Part shown: piece after piece, positions 42,821 to 50,757 of the stretch
Layout: each line of letters opens with the position of its first letter
How positions within the stretch are numbered: position 1 is the stretch's first letter
Origin: Pseudomonadaceae bacterium
GTDB taxonomy: Bacteria > Pseudomonadota > Gammaproteobacteria > Pseudomonadales > Pseudomonadaceae
Reading direction: 5' to 3'
Assembly (NCBI GenBank): GCA_900766265.1
Contig: CAAFUS010000017.1
Span: 186,001 to 250,000 of the forward strand
DNA: 64,000 nt
Program-made: the position numbers and the translations under genes
The notes under the pieces: generated by a model
What the model saw: the letters and a program-made list of their open reading frames with translations, nothing else
What the model was told of the DNA's origin: nothing
Databases searched by the model: none

Positions 42821-43084
42821 CTATTCGGACGGTGGCGGCGCCATGCGTTCTTCCAGTTCCGCCACCTTGGCTTCCAGTGCCTCCAGGCGGGCGCGGGTGC
42901 GGGCGAGCACCACCATCTGGCTGTCGAACTCTTCGCGGCTGACAACGTCGAGCTTGCTCAGCGCGTTCTGCACCACGGCCTTGAACTGTGCTTCGAACTC
43001 ACCGCGTGGCAGCGGATTTTCACCATTGAACAGGCGCGAGGCCTGCGAACCCAGAGCGTCGAGAAAAGCTTTTGGAGGCAGCAT
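42821..43084 (-). CDS. ubiK: Ubiquinone biosynthesis accessory factor UbiK
   Basis: An 87-residue protein of the BMFP/YqiC family. It begins MLPPKAFLDALGSQASRLF and ends in a coiled coil (RTRARLEALEAKVAELEERM). UbiK binds UbiJ and lipids to assist aerobic ubiquinone synthesis. The start at 43082-43084 follows AGGA. It is divergent from glnK and 32 bp before comM on the same strand. Confidence 0.92.
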   Translation of the reverse strand: MLPPKAFLDALGSQASRLFNGENPLPRGEFEAQFKAVVQNALSKLDVVSREEFDSQMVVLARTRARLEALEAKVAELEERMAPPPSE

Positions 43085-43472
43085 GGGGTGATTCCTGAGT
43101 GAGTCGATCCGCAGTGTAACACGCGTTTTTCGGTGGGCTGACGCCTCCGACAAGCCCCGTTTTGGGGCGCGCTGGCTTGGCTGCATGATCGATATTGGTG
43201 CGTATACCGCTTATCCGCCTATTCGCGCAGGAGCTAAAAACCGCGCCAGGCCTGGCAGCGCGGCGGTTGAAACAATATGGCACTGTTTCTGCTTTAGCGG
43301 TTGTGACGCATGCACCATGCAGTCGCGGTGCAAGGCAAGGTCATTTGGAGCGGTTGGTGGTGTCGGATGCGTGCCCGGCTCATGTCGGCGCGTTACAACA
43401 GTCGGACACTCAGCTTAGACTTGATCCGGGTTCGTACTTCTGGGGCAAGTCCACCTAAACGGGAGAAGTTTC
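43085..43472. other. 388-bp ubiK/glnK control region
   Basis: No gene is seen. From left to right it holds a TTACACT-like -10 for ubiK (minus strand, near 43110), a small hairpin GCCCC-GTTTT-GGGGC at 43154-43168, an NtrC-like half-site region near 43182-43202, the sigma-54 element at 43278-43293, and an inverted repeat TGCACC-N10-GGTGCA at 43311-43332 in the presumed glnK leader. Confidence 0.6.
43278..43293 (+). promoter_or_regulatory. Sigma-54 promoter of glnK-amtB-amtB
   Basis: TGGCACTGTTTCTGCT carries TGGCAC at -24 and GC at -12 with the required GG-N10-GC spacing. Start of transcription would be about 43304, giving a leader of about 170 bases. About 85-100 bp upstream, TGCATGATCGATATTGGTGC shows partial NtrC half-sites (TGCA, TTGGTGC), at a normal enhancer distance. 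Nitrogen-controlled expression is expected for this operon. Confidence 0.78.
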
Positions 43473-43811
43473 ATGAAACTAGTCACTGCCATCATCAAGC
43501 CGTTCAAGCTGGACGACGTGCGTGAGTCGCTGTCCGAGATCGGCGTCCAGGGCATCACCGTCACCGAGGTCAAGGGCTTCGGTCGTCAGAAGGGCCATAC
43601 CGAGCTCTACCGTGGAGCCGAGTACGTAGTCGACTTCCTGCCGAAGGTGAAGATCGACGTGGCGATCGCCGATGATCAGCTCGACCGTGTCATCGAAGCC
43701 ATCACCAAGGCCGCCAACACCGGGAAGATCGGCGACGGCAAGATTTTCGTCGTGAATCTCGAGCAAGCCATCCGTATCCGTACCGGCGAAACCGATACCG
43801 ACGCGATTTAA
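43473..43811 (+). CDS. glnK: P-II nitrogen regulatory protein GlnK
   Basis: A 112-residue P-II protein. The T-loop holds the uridylylated Tyr 51 in RGAEYVVDFLPK. The B-loop is ANTGKIGDGKIFV and the C-loop is IRIRTGETDTDAI. Adjacent amtB genes identify it as GlnK rather than GlnB. It binds ATP/ADP and 2-oxoglutarate and blocks the ammonium channel when nitrogen is ample. It is first in a glnK-amtB-amtB run with a sigma-54 promoter. Confidence 0.97.
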   Translation: MKLVTAIIKPFKLDDVRESLSEIGVQGITVTEVKGFGRQKGHTELYRGAEYVVDFLPKVKIDVAIADDQLDRVIEAITKAANTGKIGDGKIFVVNLEQAIRIRTGETDTDAI

Positions 43812-43849
43812 AGCAAAACCTGCGAACCCCCACGCCCCAGGAGTAAGAC

Positions 43850-45166
43850 ATGACTCTGCGAAGATTCGCAGGGCTAGGAGCCCTTTTGTCTCTGATTTGC
43901 CCCGGCCTGGCCATGGCCCAGGAGGCAGCGCTCGATTCGGGTGACACGGCCTGGATGATGACCGCCACCGCGCTGGTGCTGTTCATGACCATTCCAGGCC
44001 TGGCCCTGTTCTACGGCGGCATGGTCCGCTCCAAGAACATCCTCTCGGTCATGATGCAGTGCTTCGCCGTTACCGGCCTGATGAGCATCCTCTGGGTGGT
44101 CTACGGCTACAGCCTGGCGTTCGACACCACGGGCATGGAAGCGGGGGTCACCAACTTCAATTCCTTCATCGGCGGGCTGGATCGTGCATTTCTCAGCGGC
44201 CTGACCACCGACAGCCTCACCGAAGCTTTTCCCGAAAGTGTCTTCATCACCTTCCAGATGACCTTCGCCATCATCACGCCGGCCCTGATCGTCGGCGCTT
44301 TCGCCGAGCGCATGAAATTCTCGGCGATGCTGGTGTTCATGGCCGTCTGGTTCACCCTTGTCTACGCACCGATCGCCCATATGGTCTGGGGCGGTGACGG
44401 TGGCCTGATGTGGGACTGGGGTGTGCTGGACTTCGCCGGCGGCACCGTGGTGCACATCAATGCCGGCATCGCTGGCCTGGTGGCCTGTCTGGTGCTGGGC
44501 AAGCGCAAGGGTTACCCGACCACGCCGATGGCCCCGCACAACCTGGGCCTGACCCTGGTCGGCGCCGCCATGCTGTGGGTCGGCTGGTTCGGCTTCAATG
44601 CCGGCTCCTCCCTGGCCGCCAACGGTACCGCGGGCATGGCCATGCTGGTCACCCAGATCGCCACCGCCGCCGCGGCGCTGGGCTGGATGTTTGCCGAGTG
44701 GATGTCCCATGGCAAGCCCAGCGCCCTGGGCATCGCCTCGGGCGTGGTCGCCGGCCTGGTCGCAATCACCCCGGCTGCCGGAACCGTCGGGCCGATGGGC
44801 GCCCTGGCGATCGGCCTGGCGTCCGGCGTGATCTGCTTCTTCTGCGCGACCAGCCTCAAACGCAAGCTCGGCTATGACGACTCCCTGGACGCCTTCGGCG
44901 TGCACGGGGTCGGCGGCATCGTCGGCGCGCTGCTGACAGGCATCTTCGCGGCGCCGGCCTTCGGTGGCTTCGGCGAGGTGGAGAGCGCTGCGCTGCAACT
45001 CTGGATCCAGTTCAAGGGCGTGCTGTTCACGGTCGTCTACACCGCAGTCGTCACCTTCGTGATTCTCAAGGTGATCGACAGCGTGATGGGACTGCGCGTC
45101 AGCGAAGAGGAAGAGACGGTCGGTCTCGATCTCGCCCAGCACAACGAGCGTGGATACAACCTTTAA
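43850..45166 (+). CDS. amtB: Ammonium transporter AmtB, first copy
   Basis: A 438-residue Amt channel with a cleavable signal peptide (cleavage near AMA-QE, residue 23), as in E. coli AmtB, and 11 helices. The twin pore histidines are in VVHINAGIAGL and AFGVHGVGGIVG. The entry site includes FYGGMVRSKNILS. The C-terminal tail MGLRVSEEEETVGLDLAQHN is the part that contacts GlnK. It follows glnK by 38 bp. It differs clearly from the second copy, so this is not a recent duplication. Confidence 0.96.
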   Translation: MTLRRFAGLGALLSLICPGLAMAQEAALDSGDTAWMMTATALVLFMTIPGLALFYGGMVRSKNILSVMMQCFAVTGLMSILWVVYGYSLAFDTTGMEAGVTNFNSFIGGLDRAFLSGLTTDSLTEAFPESVFITFQMTFAIITPALIVGAFAERMKFSAMLVFMAVWFTLVYAPIAHMVWGGDGGLMWDWGVLDFAGGTVVHINAGIAGLVACLVLGKRKGYPTTPMAPHNLGLTLVGAAMLWVGWFGFNAGSSLAANGTAGMAMLVTQIATAAAALGWMFAEWMSHGKPSALGIASGVVAGLVAITPAAGTVGPMGALAIGLASGVICFFCATSLKRKLGYDDSLDAFGVHGVGGIVGALLTGIFAAPAFGGFGEVESAALQLWIQFKGVLFTVVYTAVVTFVILKVIDSVMGLRVSEEEETVGLDLAQHNERGYNL

Positions 45167-45178
45167 GGCTTAGGGGGA

Positions 45179-45201
45179 GCGCCCGGAGCCAACCCGGGCG
45201 C
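45179..45201 (+). promoter_or_regulatory. Hairpin between the two ammonium transporter genes
   Basis: A perfect 8-bp stem GCGCCCGG / CCGGGCGC with a 7-base loop lies 12 bp after the first amtB stop. There is no U-run, so it may partially end transcription or protect the upstream mRNA, setting different levels of the two transporters. Confidence 0.5.
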
Positions 45202-45282
45202 GATGACAGACCTTCACAGGCGGCGCGTTCCCGGTGGCCTGTCGATCGAATAGCGCCTTGGCGCCACAGCAAGAGGTGAAAC

Positions 45283-46536
45283 ATGGATAGCACAGCTTTG
45301 ATACCCGTCCAGTACGGACTCGATACCCTTTACTTCGTCCTCTGTGGCGCGCTGGTGATGTGGATGGCGGCCGGTTTCGCCATGCTCGAATCGGGTCTGG
45401 TCCGGGCCAAGAACACCGCTGAGATCCTGACCAAGAACATCGTGCTCTACTCGGTGGCCTCGATCATGTACCTGCTGGTCGGCTACTACATCATGTACTC
45501 GAGCCCCGAGGGCGGTATCCTGCCGAGCCTGGGCTTCCTGATCGGTGACGAGCACGCGATCGATGTAGTCGCCGCCGGTGGCGAGGACGCTCCCTACTAT
45601 TCGGCACGCGCGGACTTCTTCTTCCAGATCGTCTTCGCCGCGACCGCCATGTCCGTGGTTTCCGGTGCGGTGGCCGAGCGGATGAAGCTCTGGGCCTTCA
45701 TCGCCTTCGCGGTGGTCATGACCGGCTTCATCTATCCGATCCAGGGCTTCTGGAAGTGGGGCGGCGGTTTCCTCGACGCGGCCGGTTTCATGGATTTCGC
45801 AGGGTCCGGCATCGTGCACATGGCCGGCGCCACAGCCGCGCTGGCCGGCGTGCTGCTGCTCGGCCCGCGCAAGGGTCGGTACGGCCCGAACGGTCAGGTG
45901 AACGCCATCCCCGGTGCCAATATGCCGCTGGCTGCCCTCGGTACCTTCATCCTGTGGATGGGCTGGTTCGGCTTCAACGGCGGCTCGCAGCTGCGTGTCA
46001 GCACCCTTGAGGACGCCAACGCCGTCGCCCAGGTCTTCGTCAACACCAACATGGCCGCCGCCGGTGGCTTGGTTGCGGCGCTGATCACCGCGCGCCTGCT
46101 GTTCGGCAAGTCCGACCTGACCATGATCCTCAACGGTGCGCTGGCTGGCCTGGTCGCCATCACCGCCGAACCGCTGACCCCCAGCGCCCTGCAGGCCACG
46201 CTGATCGGCGGCGTGGGCGGTGTACTGGTGGTGTTCAGCATCCTGGCCCTGGACAAGCTGAAGCTGGACGATCCGGTCGGCGCAATTTCGGTGCATGGCG
46301 TGGTCGGTCTGTGGGGCGTGCTGGTGGTGCCGCTCACCAATGCCGAAGCCTCCTTTGGCGCTCAGCTGCTCGGTGCCGCCTCGATCTTCTCCTGGGTGTT
46401 CATTGCCAGTCTGATCGTCTGGACCATCATCAAGATGGTCATGGGGCTGCGGGTCAGCGAAGAGGAAGAATACGAGGGTGTCGACATCGCCGAGTGTGGC
46501 CTGGAAGCCTATCCGGAGTTCACCAACAAAAAGTGA
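45283..46536 (+). CDS. Ammonium transporter AmtB, second divergent copy
   Basis: A 417-residue Amt family channel without a signal peptide; the N terminus MDSTALIPVQYGLDTLYFVL runs directly into the first helix. Twin histidines are in GIVHMAGATAAL and AISVHGVVGLWG. The SARADFFFQIVFAATAMSVV and FWKWGGGFLDAAGFMDFAGS segments set it apart from the first copy. The GlnK-contact tail (MGLRVSEEEEYEGVDIAECG) is retained, so it should still be controlled by GlnK. An operon of this kind (glnK-amtB1-amtB2) is reported for P. stutzeri A1501, as I recall. Confidence 0.93.
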   Translation: MDSTALIPVQYGLDTLYFVLCGALVMWMAAGFAMLESGLVRAKNTAEILTKNIVLYSVASIMYLLVGYYIMYSSPEGGILPSLGFLIGDEHAIDVVAAGGEDAPYYSARADFFFQIVFAATAMSVVSGAVAERMKLWAFIAFAVVMTGFIYPIQGFWKWGGGFLDAAGFMDFAGSGIVHMAGATAALAGVLLLGPRKGRYGPNGQVNAIPGANMPLAALGTFILWMGWFGFNGGSQLRVSTLEDANAVAQVFVNTNMAAAGGLVAALITARLLFGKSDLTMILNGALAGLVAITAEPLTPSALQATLIGGVGGVLVVFSILALDKLKLDDPVGAISVHGVVGLWGVLVVPLTNAEASFGAQLLGAASIFSWVFIASLIVWTIIKMVMGLRVSEEEEYEGVDIAECGLEAYPEFTNKK

Positions 46537-46553
46537 TCGTCACGGTCATAACG

Positions 46554-46582
46554 AGGGCGCCTGCGGGCGCCCTTTGTTTTTT
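46554..46582 (+). terminator. Intrinsic terminator of the glnK-amtB-amtB operon
   Basis: AGGGCGCC-TGCG-GGCGCCCT, a perfect 8-bp stem, is followed by TTGTTTTTT. It lies 18 bp after the stop of the second amtB gene. Confidence 0.9.
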
Positions 46583-46634
46583 CCGGCGCCGCGCTAGAAT
46601 GCGCGCCCATTACCTCTCGGGGTGGATAACCGGC

Positions 46635-47060
46635 ATGTGGCACCAGACGACGATCACCTTGCGGGCACGGCCGCGAGGCTTCCATCTGATCACCGACGAA
46701 CTGCTTGCTGCACTGCCGGAACTGCAGCGATGTCGGGTCGGTCTGTTACACCTGTGGCTGCGGCACACCTCGGCGTCTCTGACGGTGAACGAGAATGCCG
46801 ACGCCGCGGTGAGACGCGATTTCGAACGGTTCTTCAATCGCTTGGTGCCCCAGGGTGAAAGCGGCTACGAACACGATTACGAGGGTCCGGACGACCTGCC
46901 GGCGCACTTCAAGTCCAGCGTGCTGGGTTGTCAGGTGACTGTGCCGGTGGCCGAAGGACGGCTGGCCCTCGGGACCTGGCAGGGCCTGTATCTGGGCGAG
47001 CACCGCGACCATGGCGGAGCGCGACAGATAGTGGCCACCCTGCAGGGGATGGAAAGTTGA
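46635..47060 (+). CDS. yjbQ: YjbQ family (UPF0047) protein
   Basis: A 141-residue protein starting MWHQTTITLRARPRGFHLIT, with the YjbQ signature LLHLWLRHTSASLTVNENAD, HFKSSVLGCQVTVPV and a C-terminal GTWQGLYLGEHRDHGG. The three conserved histidine-rich motifs are present. Members show a weak thiamine-phosphate synthase activity; the true role is uncertain. A TAGAAT -10-like element lies at 46595-46600, 35 bp before the start. Confidence 0.92.
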   Translation: MWHQTTITLRARPRGFHLITDELLAALPELQRCRVGLLHLWLRHTSASLTVNENADAAVRRDFERFFNRLVPQGESGYEHDYEGPDDLPAHFKSSVLGCQVTVPVAEGRLALGTWQGLYLGEHRDHGGARQIVATLQGMES

Positions 47061-47135
47061 AATTTTTTTGGCGGAGCGGACTTCCGCGATCGCTGGGCTA
47101 TAACTTACCTGCTTTGGCAAGCCATGAGGTTGAAC

Positions 47136-47465
47136 ATGAGCGATGAAGAACTCGAACAGGACGACGTTGAACTCGAAGAGGACGAGGACAGCGAAGAGCT
47201 GAGCGCTGCTGACGCCGACGTCGACGACGGGGCCGACGACGAAGGTACCGAGAGCGAGCGTGCGACGCCGACCAAGAAGAAGGCTAAGGCCGTAGAGCCG
47301 GACGAGCTGCCGAGTATCGAGGCCAAGCAGAAGGAACGTGAGGCGCTGGAACGCGCCATGCAGGAGTTCCTGGCGCGCGGCGGCAAGGTGCAGGAGGTCG
47401 AGCCGAACGTCGTGGCCGACCCGCCCAAGAAGCCGGACAGCAAGTACGGTAGCCGCCCTATCTAG
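47136..47465 (+). CDS. sutA: RNA polymerase-associated slow-growth regulator SutA
   Basis: A 109-residue protein. The N-terminal 45 residues are strongly acidic (DDVELEEDEDSEELSAADAD). A basic linker, a helix (IEAKQKEREALERAMQEFLA) and the conserved tail NVVADPPKKPDSKYGSRPI follow. This matches Pseudomonas SutA, which binds the beta subunit of RNA polymerase and boosts ribosomal and housekeeping transcription in slow-growing cells. The start at 47136 follows GAGG. Confidence 0.93.
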   Translation: MSDEELEQDDVELEEDEDSEELSAADADVDDGADDEGTESERATPTKKKAKAVEPDELPSIEAKQKEREALERAMQEFLARGGKVQEVEPNVVADPPKKPDSKYGSRPI

Positions 47466-47476
47466 TGGATACCCCT

Positions 47477-47506
47477 GAAAAAGCCCGCCGTCTGGCGGGC
47501 TTTTTC
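47477..47506. terminator. Two-way intrinsic terminator between sutA and HAD gene
   Basis: GAAAAAGCCCGCC-GTCT-GGCGGGCTTTTTC is a perfect 13-bp inverted repeat with A- and T-runs on both sides. It can stop sutA transcription and, from the other strand, the convergent HAD-xerC-lysA run. Confidence 0.93.
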
Positions 47507-47529
47507 ATCTGTGCGGTCAGGATGTGCGG

Positions 47530-48231
47530 TCAGGTCTGGCCCCATCGCTGCAGCACGGCGGGCAGTTGCGCGAGGCTGCGGATCTCGGCGTCAGGCTGGC
47601 GCGGCTGGTCCCAGGACGACGCGGTGGGGTTGAACCAGATCGCGCGCATGCCGGCCTGTTGTGCGCCGCCGATGTCGTCGCTCGGGTGGTCACCGACGTG
47701 CACTGCCTGGCCTGGCTCCACGCCGGCGCGGGCAAGCGCCTCGCGAAAGGGTCGGGGGTCTGGTTTGCCGACGCCGAGCTCCTCGGCGCAGAGAGCGAAG
47801 CGAAAGTAGTCGGCCAGACCCAGGCGGCGAACGTCGGCGTTGCCGTTGGTGAGCACGCCCAGCATGTAACGCCCCGCCAGCCGCTCGAGGGTTTCGTGCA
47901 CGTCGGGAAACAGCTCCACCGCATGCCGCGCTTCGAGAAAGACCTGGAAGCCGCGCTCGGCCAGCGCTTCTGCCTCATCGTCGGCATAACCGGCCTCCGA
48001 CAGCGCATGGAAGAGGATTTTCCGCCGCAGTTCGCTCAAACGGTGCTTCAGACCCGGGTCCGCACCGGTCAGGCGGCTGCGGATCGCCCACAGGTGTTCG
48101 GGCGAAAAGGTCCCCAGACGTGGCGCGTGTTCGGTCAGCCAGTTGCGCAGCGTCGTTTCCGCGCTGCGCAACACGGGAGCGACGTCCCACAGGGTGTCGT
48201 CGAGGTCGAAGGTGATCAGGCGAATGCTCAT
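47530..48231 (-). CDS. HAD superfamily hydrolase, subfamily IA
   Basis: A 233-residue HAD phosphatase. Motif I is ITFDLDDTLWDV (residues 6-17), motif II is the Thr in VLTNGNADVRR, and motif III/IV is VGKPDPRPFREAL plus VHVGDHPSDDIGGAQQAGM. The cap domain is helical. The substrate is unknown. The start at 48229-48231 gives a normal length. It follows xerC in the conserved lysA-dapF-xerC-HAD run. Confidence 0.92.
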   Translation of the reverse strand: MSIRLITFDLDDTLWDVAPVLRSAETTLRNWLTEHAPRLGTFSPEHLWAIRSRLTGADPGLKHRLSELRRKILFHALSEAGYADDEAEALAERGFQVFLEARHAVELFPDVHETLERLAGRYMLGVLTNGNADVRRLGLADYFRFALCAEELGVGKPDPRPFREALARAGVEPGQAVHVGDHPSDDIGGAQQAGMRAIWFNPTASSWDQPRQPDAEIRSLAQLPAVLQRWGQT

Positions 48232-48271
48232 CTCGGCTCCGGAAATATTGCTGCGAGGGCAGGGCGGGCGC

Positions 48272-49174
48272 TCAGGTCTCTTCGCTGCGCGGTCTGCGCT
48301 TGGCGCGAGGGTGTGCCTGGTCATAGACCTTGGCCAGGTGCTGGAAATCCAGGTGGGTGTAGATCTGCGTCGTGCCGATGTCGGCATGGCCGAGCAGTTC
48401 CTGGACCGAGCGCAGGTCTTGGGAAGACTCCAGCAGATGGCTGGCGAAGCTGTGGCGCAGCATATGCGGATGCAGGTGCTGACCGAGCTCGCGCACGCCG
48501 GCTTCGCGAACGCGTAGCTGCACCGCCCGGGCGCCCAGGCGCCGTCCCTGCTTGCCGATGAACACCGCGCCGTCGGCTGGTGACGCCTGGGCGCGTAGCG
48601 GCAGCCAGGCTTCGAGGGCCTCGCGCGCCTTGCGCCCGACCGGCAGCACCCGCGCCTTGCTGCCCTTGCCCAGTACCCGAACCAGACCGGCCGGTAGGTC
48701 GAGTTGGTCCAGATTCAACACCACCAGTTCGGACAGGCGCAGGCCCGAGGAATAGAACAGTTCGAGCAGCGCCTGGTCGCGGCGGGCGATGAAGTCGTCT
48801 TCGACGCCGCCGTCGAGCAGCTGCATCGCGCGGTCGGTATCGAGCACGCGCGGCAGGCGGCGCTCGCCCTTGGGTGGGCTCAGCCCGGCGGCCGGATCAT
48901 GGCTGCAGTGACCCTCCTGGTTGAGGTAGCGGTAGAAGCCGCGTACCGACGACAGGATGCGCGCCAGGCTCCGGCTCGACTGTCCCTTGCGATGCAGTTC
49001 GGCGATCAGTTGGCGCAGGTGGTTGGGCTTGAGCGCCGACCAGTCCCGCAGCTGGGAGCGGTCGCAATGCTCGAACACCTTGTGCAGGTCGCGTCGGTAG
49101 CCGTCGAGCGTGTGGGGCGAGACCTGCCGTTCGTGTCGCAGGTGCTTCAGGTAGGCGTCCAGCTCGGCATGCAT
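48272..49174 (-). CDS. xerC: Tyrosine recombinase XerC
   Basis: A 300-residue site-specific recombinase that, with XerD, resolves chromosome dimers at dif. All catalytic residues are present: Arg 146 (GLRLSEL), Lys in GKGSKARVLP, His 237 and Arg 240 (HMLRHSFASHLL), His 263 (LLGHADIGTT) and the Tyr 272 nucleophile (TQIYTHL). The N-terminal SAM-like core-binding domain is intact. In Pseudomonas this gene is also called sss. It sits in the dapF-DUF484-xerC-HAD run. Confidence 0.96.
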   Translation of the reverse strand: MHAELDAYLKHLRHERQVSPHTLDGYRRDLHKVFEHCDRSQLRDWSALKPNHLRQLIAELHRKGQSSRSLARILSSVRGFYRYLNQEGHCSHDPAAGLSPPKGERRLPRVLDTDRAMQLLDGGVEDDFIARRDQALLELFYSSGLRLSELVVLNLDQLDLPAGLVRVLGKGSKARVLPVGRKAREALEAWLPLRAQASPADGAVFIGKQGRRLGARAVQLRVREAGVRELGQHLHPHMLRHSFASHLLESSQDLRSVQELLGHADIGTTQIYTHLDFQHLAKVYDQAHPRAKRRPRSEET

Positions 49175-49215
49175 CAGAGGCCTCCGATCATCCGCCGGTG
49201 CGGTGCCGACGGCGC

Positions 49216-49920
49216 TCAGCGTACCGAGCGCAGGGGCGTGGAGAAACGGGGGAGTACGCGGATCAGAACCTCGGCGACATAGCCGAGGAAGAGCGTGCCG
49301 AGCGAACTCTTGTAGTGCTGCGGGTCGGGGCTGCCGATGGCCAGGATGCCCTGCTGCACGCCTTGCTGGGTGAGCGACACCACCGCTGCCGAGCCGATGT
49401 CGGCGCTTTCCTGTTCGCCGAACAGGTAGGCCAGCTCGTGGGGGCGCAGCACGCCGCAGGTGGTCTTGCCGTCGCCGAGCAGGCCGCCGATGGCCTGGTG
49501 GGCTTCGGCCGCCGTGACGCTGCGGCCGACCGGTATCGGCGTCTCGCTGAATAGGATGAGGCTGACGAAGGGCACCTGGAACTCATGCCGCAGGCTGTCG
49601 TCCACCGCACCGACGATCTCTTCGAGGCTACTGGCATCCAGCAGGTCCAGGACCAGGCGACGGGTCTTGTCGAACAACCGGTCGTTGTCGCGGGCGACGT
49701 CCATCAGCTGTGACAGCCGGTGGCGCATCTCGATGTTGCGCTCGCGCAGCAGCTTGACCTGGCGCTCCACCAGCGAAACGGCATCGCCACGGGCGTGGGG
49801 AATGCGCAGCTCAGCGATCAGCTCGTCGTAGTCGACGAAGAATTCCGGGTGTGCCCTGAGAAAGGCGGCGACCTGCTCCGGGTCGAGTTGCTCTGGCGGG
49901 TCCTGACGCTGGTCGGTCAT
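49216..49920 (-). CDS. DUF484 family protein
   Basis: A 234-residue protein with the family start DPEQVAAFLRAHPEFFVDYD, a coiled segment (SLVERQVKLLRERNIEMRHR) and a GAF-like C-terminal half (VPFVSLILFSETPIP, AAVVSLTQQGVQQGILAIGS). DUF484 genes almost always lie between dapF and xerC, as here. The ATG overlaps the dapF stop in ATGA, showing translational coupling. Its function is not established. Confidence 0.92.
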   Translation of the reverse strand: MTDQRQDPPEQLDPEQVAAFLRAHPEFFVDYDELIAELRIPHARGDAVSLVERQVKLLRERNIEMRHRLSQLMDVARDNDRLFDKTRRLVLDLLDASSLEEIVGAVDDSLRHEFQVPFVSLILFSETPIPVGRSVTAAEAHQAIGGLLGDGKTTCGVLRPHELAYLFGEQESADIGSAAVVSLTQQGVQQGILAIGSPDPQHYKSSLGTLFLGYVAEVLIRVLPRFSTPLRSVR

Positions 49921-50747
49921 AGGCGAACCTGTCCTTCATACACGCGAACGGCGGGGCCGGTCATCATAACCGGCTGCCCGGGACCTGCCCACTCGATGGA
50001 CAGACGGCCGCCGGGCAGCTCGAGCTGCACCGGGGAGGTCATCCAGCCATGGCCGATCGCCACCACGGCGGCGGCGCAAGCGCCAGTACCGCAGGCCTGG
50101 GTCTCCCCGGCGCCGCGTTCCCACACCCGCAGGCGGGCGCGCTGGCGATCGATCACCTGCAGGAAACCGACGTTGACCCGTTGCGGAAAACCCGGGTGGT
50201 GCTCGATCTTCGCCCCGAGGCTGTGGACCGGCGCGTTGTCCAGGTCGTCGACACGCAGCACCGCGTGGGGATTACCCATGGACACGGCCGAGAGCTCAAC
50301 CTGCTGGCCATCAACGTCCAACGTATAGCTCGGCGCTTCCTGGTCGGCGAGAAAGGGGATCTGTTCGGGAAGCGTGCGCGGTGGGCCCATGTCGACGCAC
50401 ACCTGGCCGTCGGGGCGCAGGTCGAGCTCGATGATGCCGCCCTTGGTTTCGACACGGATACGGCGTTTCATGGTCAGGCGCTTGTCGAACACGAAGCGGG
50501 CGAAGCAGCGGGCGCCGTTGCCGCACTGCTCCACTTCCGATCCGTCGGAATTGAAGATGCGGTAGCGGAAATCCACGTCCGGGTCCTGGGGCGGCTCGAC
50601 CAGCAGCAGCTGGTCGAAACCGATGCCGGTATGGCGGTCGCCCCACTGGCGGGCGTGCTTGGGCTGGATGTGCGCGTGCTGGCTGACCAGGTCGATGACC
50701 ATGAAGTCGTTGCCCAGCCCGTGCATCTTGGTAAAGCGCAAAAGCAT
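49917..50747 (-). CDS. dapF: Diaminopimelate epimerase
   Basis: A 276-residue enzyme that interconverts LL- and meso-diaminopimelate for lysine and peptidoglycan. The two catalytic cysteines lie in QCGNGARCFARF and TQACGTGACAAAV. The N terminus FTKMHGLGNDFMVIDL is typical. The start at 50745-50747 gives the usual length. It begins 10 bp after lysA and overlaps the DUF484 gene by 4 bp. Confidence 0.96.
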   Translation of the reverse strand: MLLRFTKMHGLGNDFMVIDLVSQHAHIQPKHARQWGDRHTGIGFDQLLLVEPPQDPDVDFRYRIFNSDGSEVEQCGNGARCFARFVFDKRLTMKRRIRVETKGGIIELDLRPDGQVCVDMGPPRTLPEQIPFLADQEAPSYTLDVDGQQVELSAVSMGNPHAVLRVDDLDNAPVHSLGAKIEHHPGFPQRVNVGFLQVIDRQRARLRVWERGAGETQACGTGACAAAVVAIGHGWMTSPVQLELPGGRLSIEWAGPGQPVMMTGPAVRVYEGQVRL

Positions 50748-50757
50748 CGTCGTGGCC

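Noticed and set aside
47068..47104. TTGGCG and TATAAC before sutA as a sigma-70 promoter
   Set aside because: The spacer is 25 bp, far from the usual 16-18, so the pair does not make a promoter; TATAAC alone could still be a -10.
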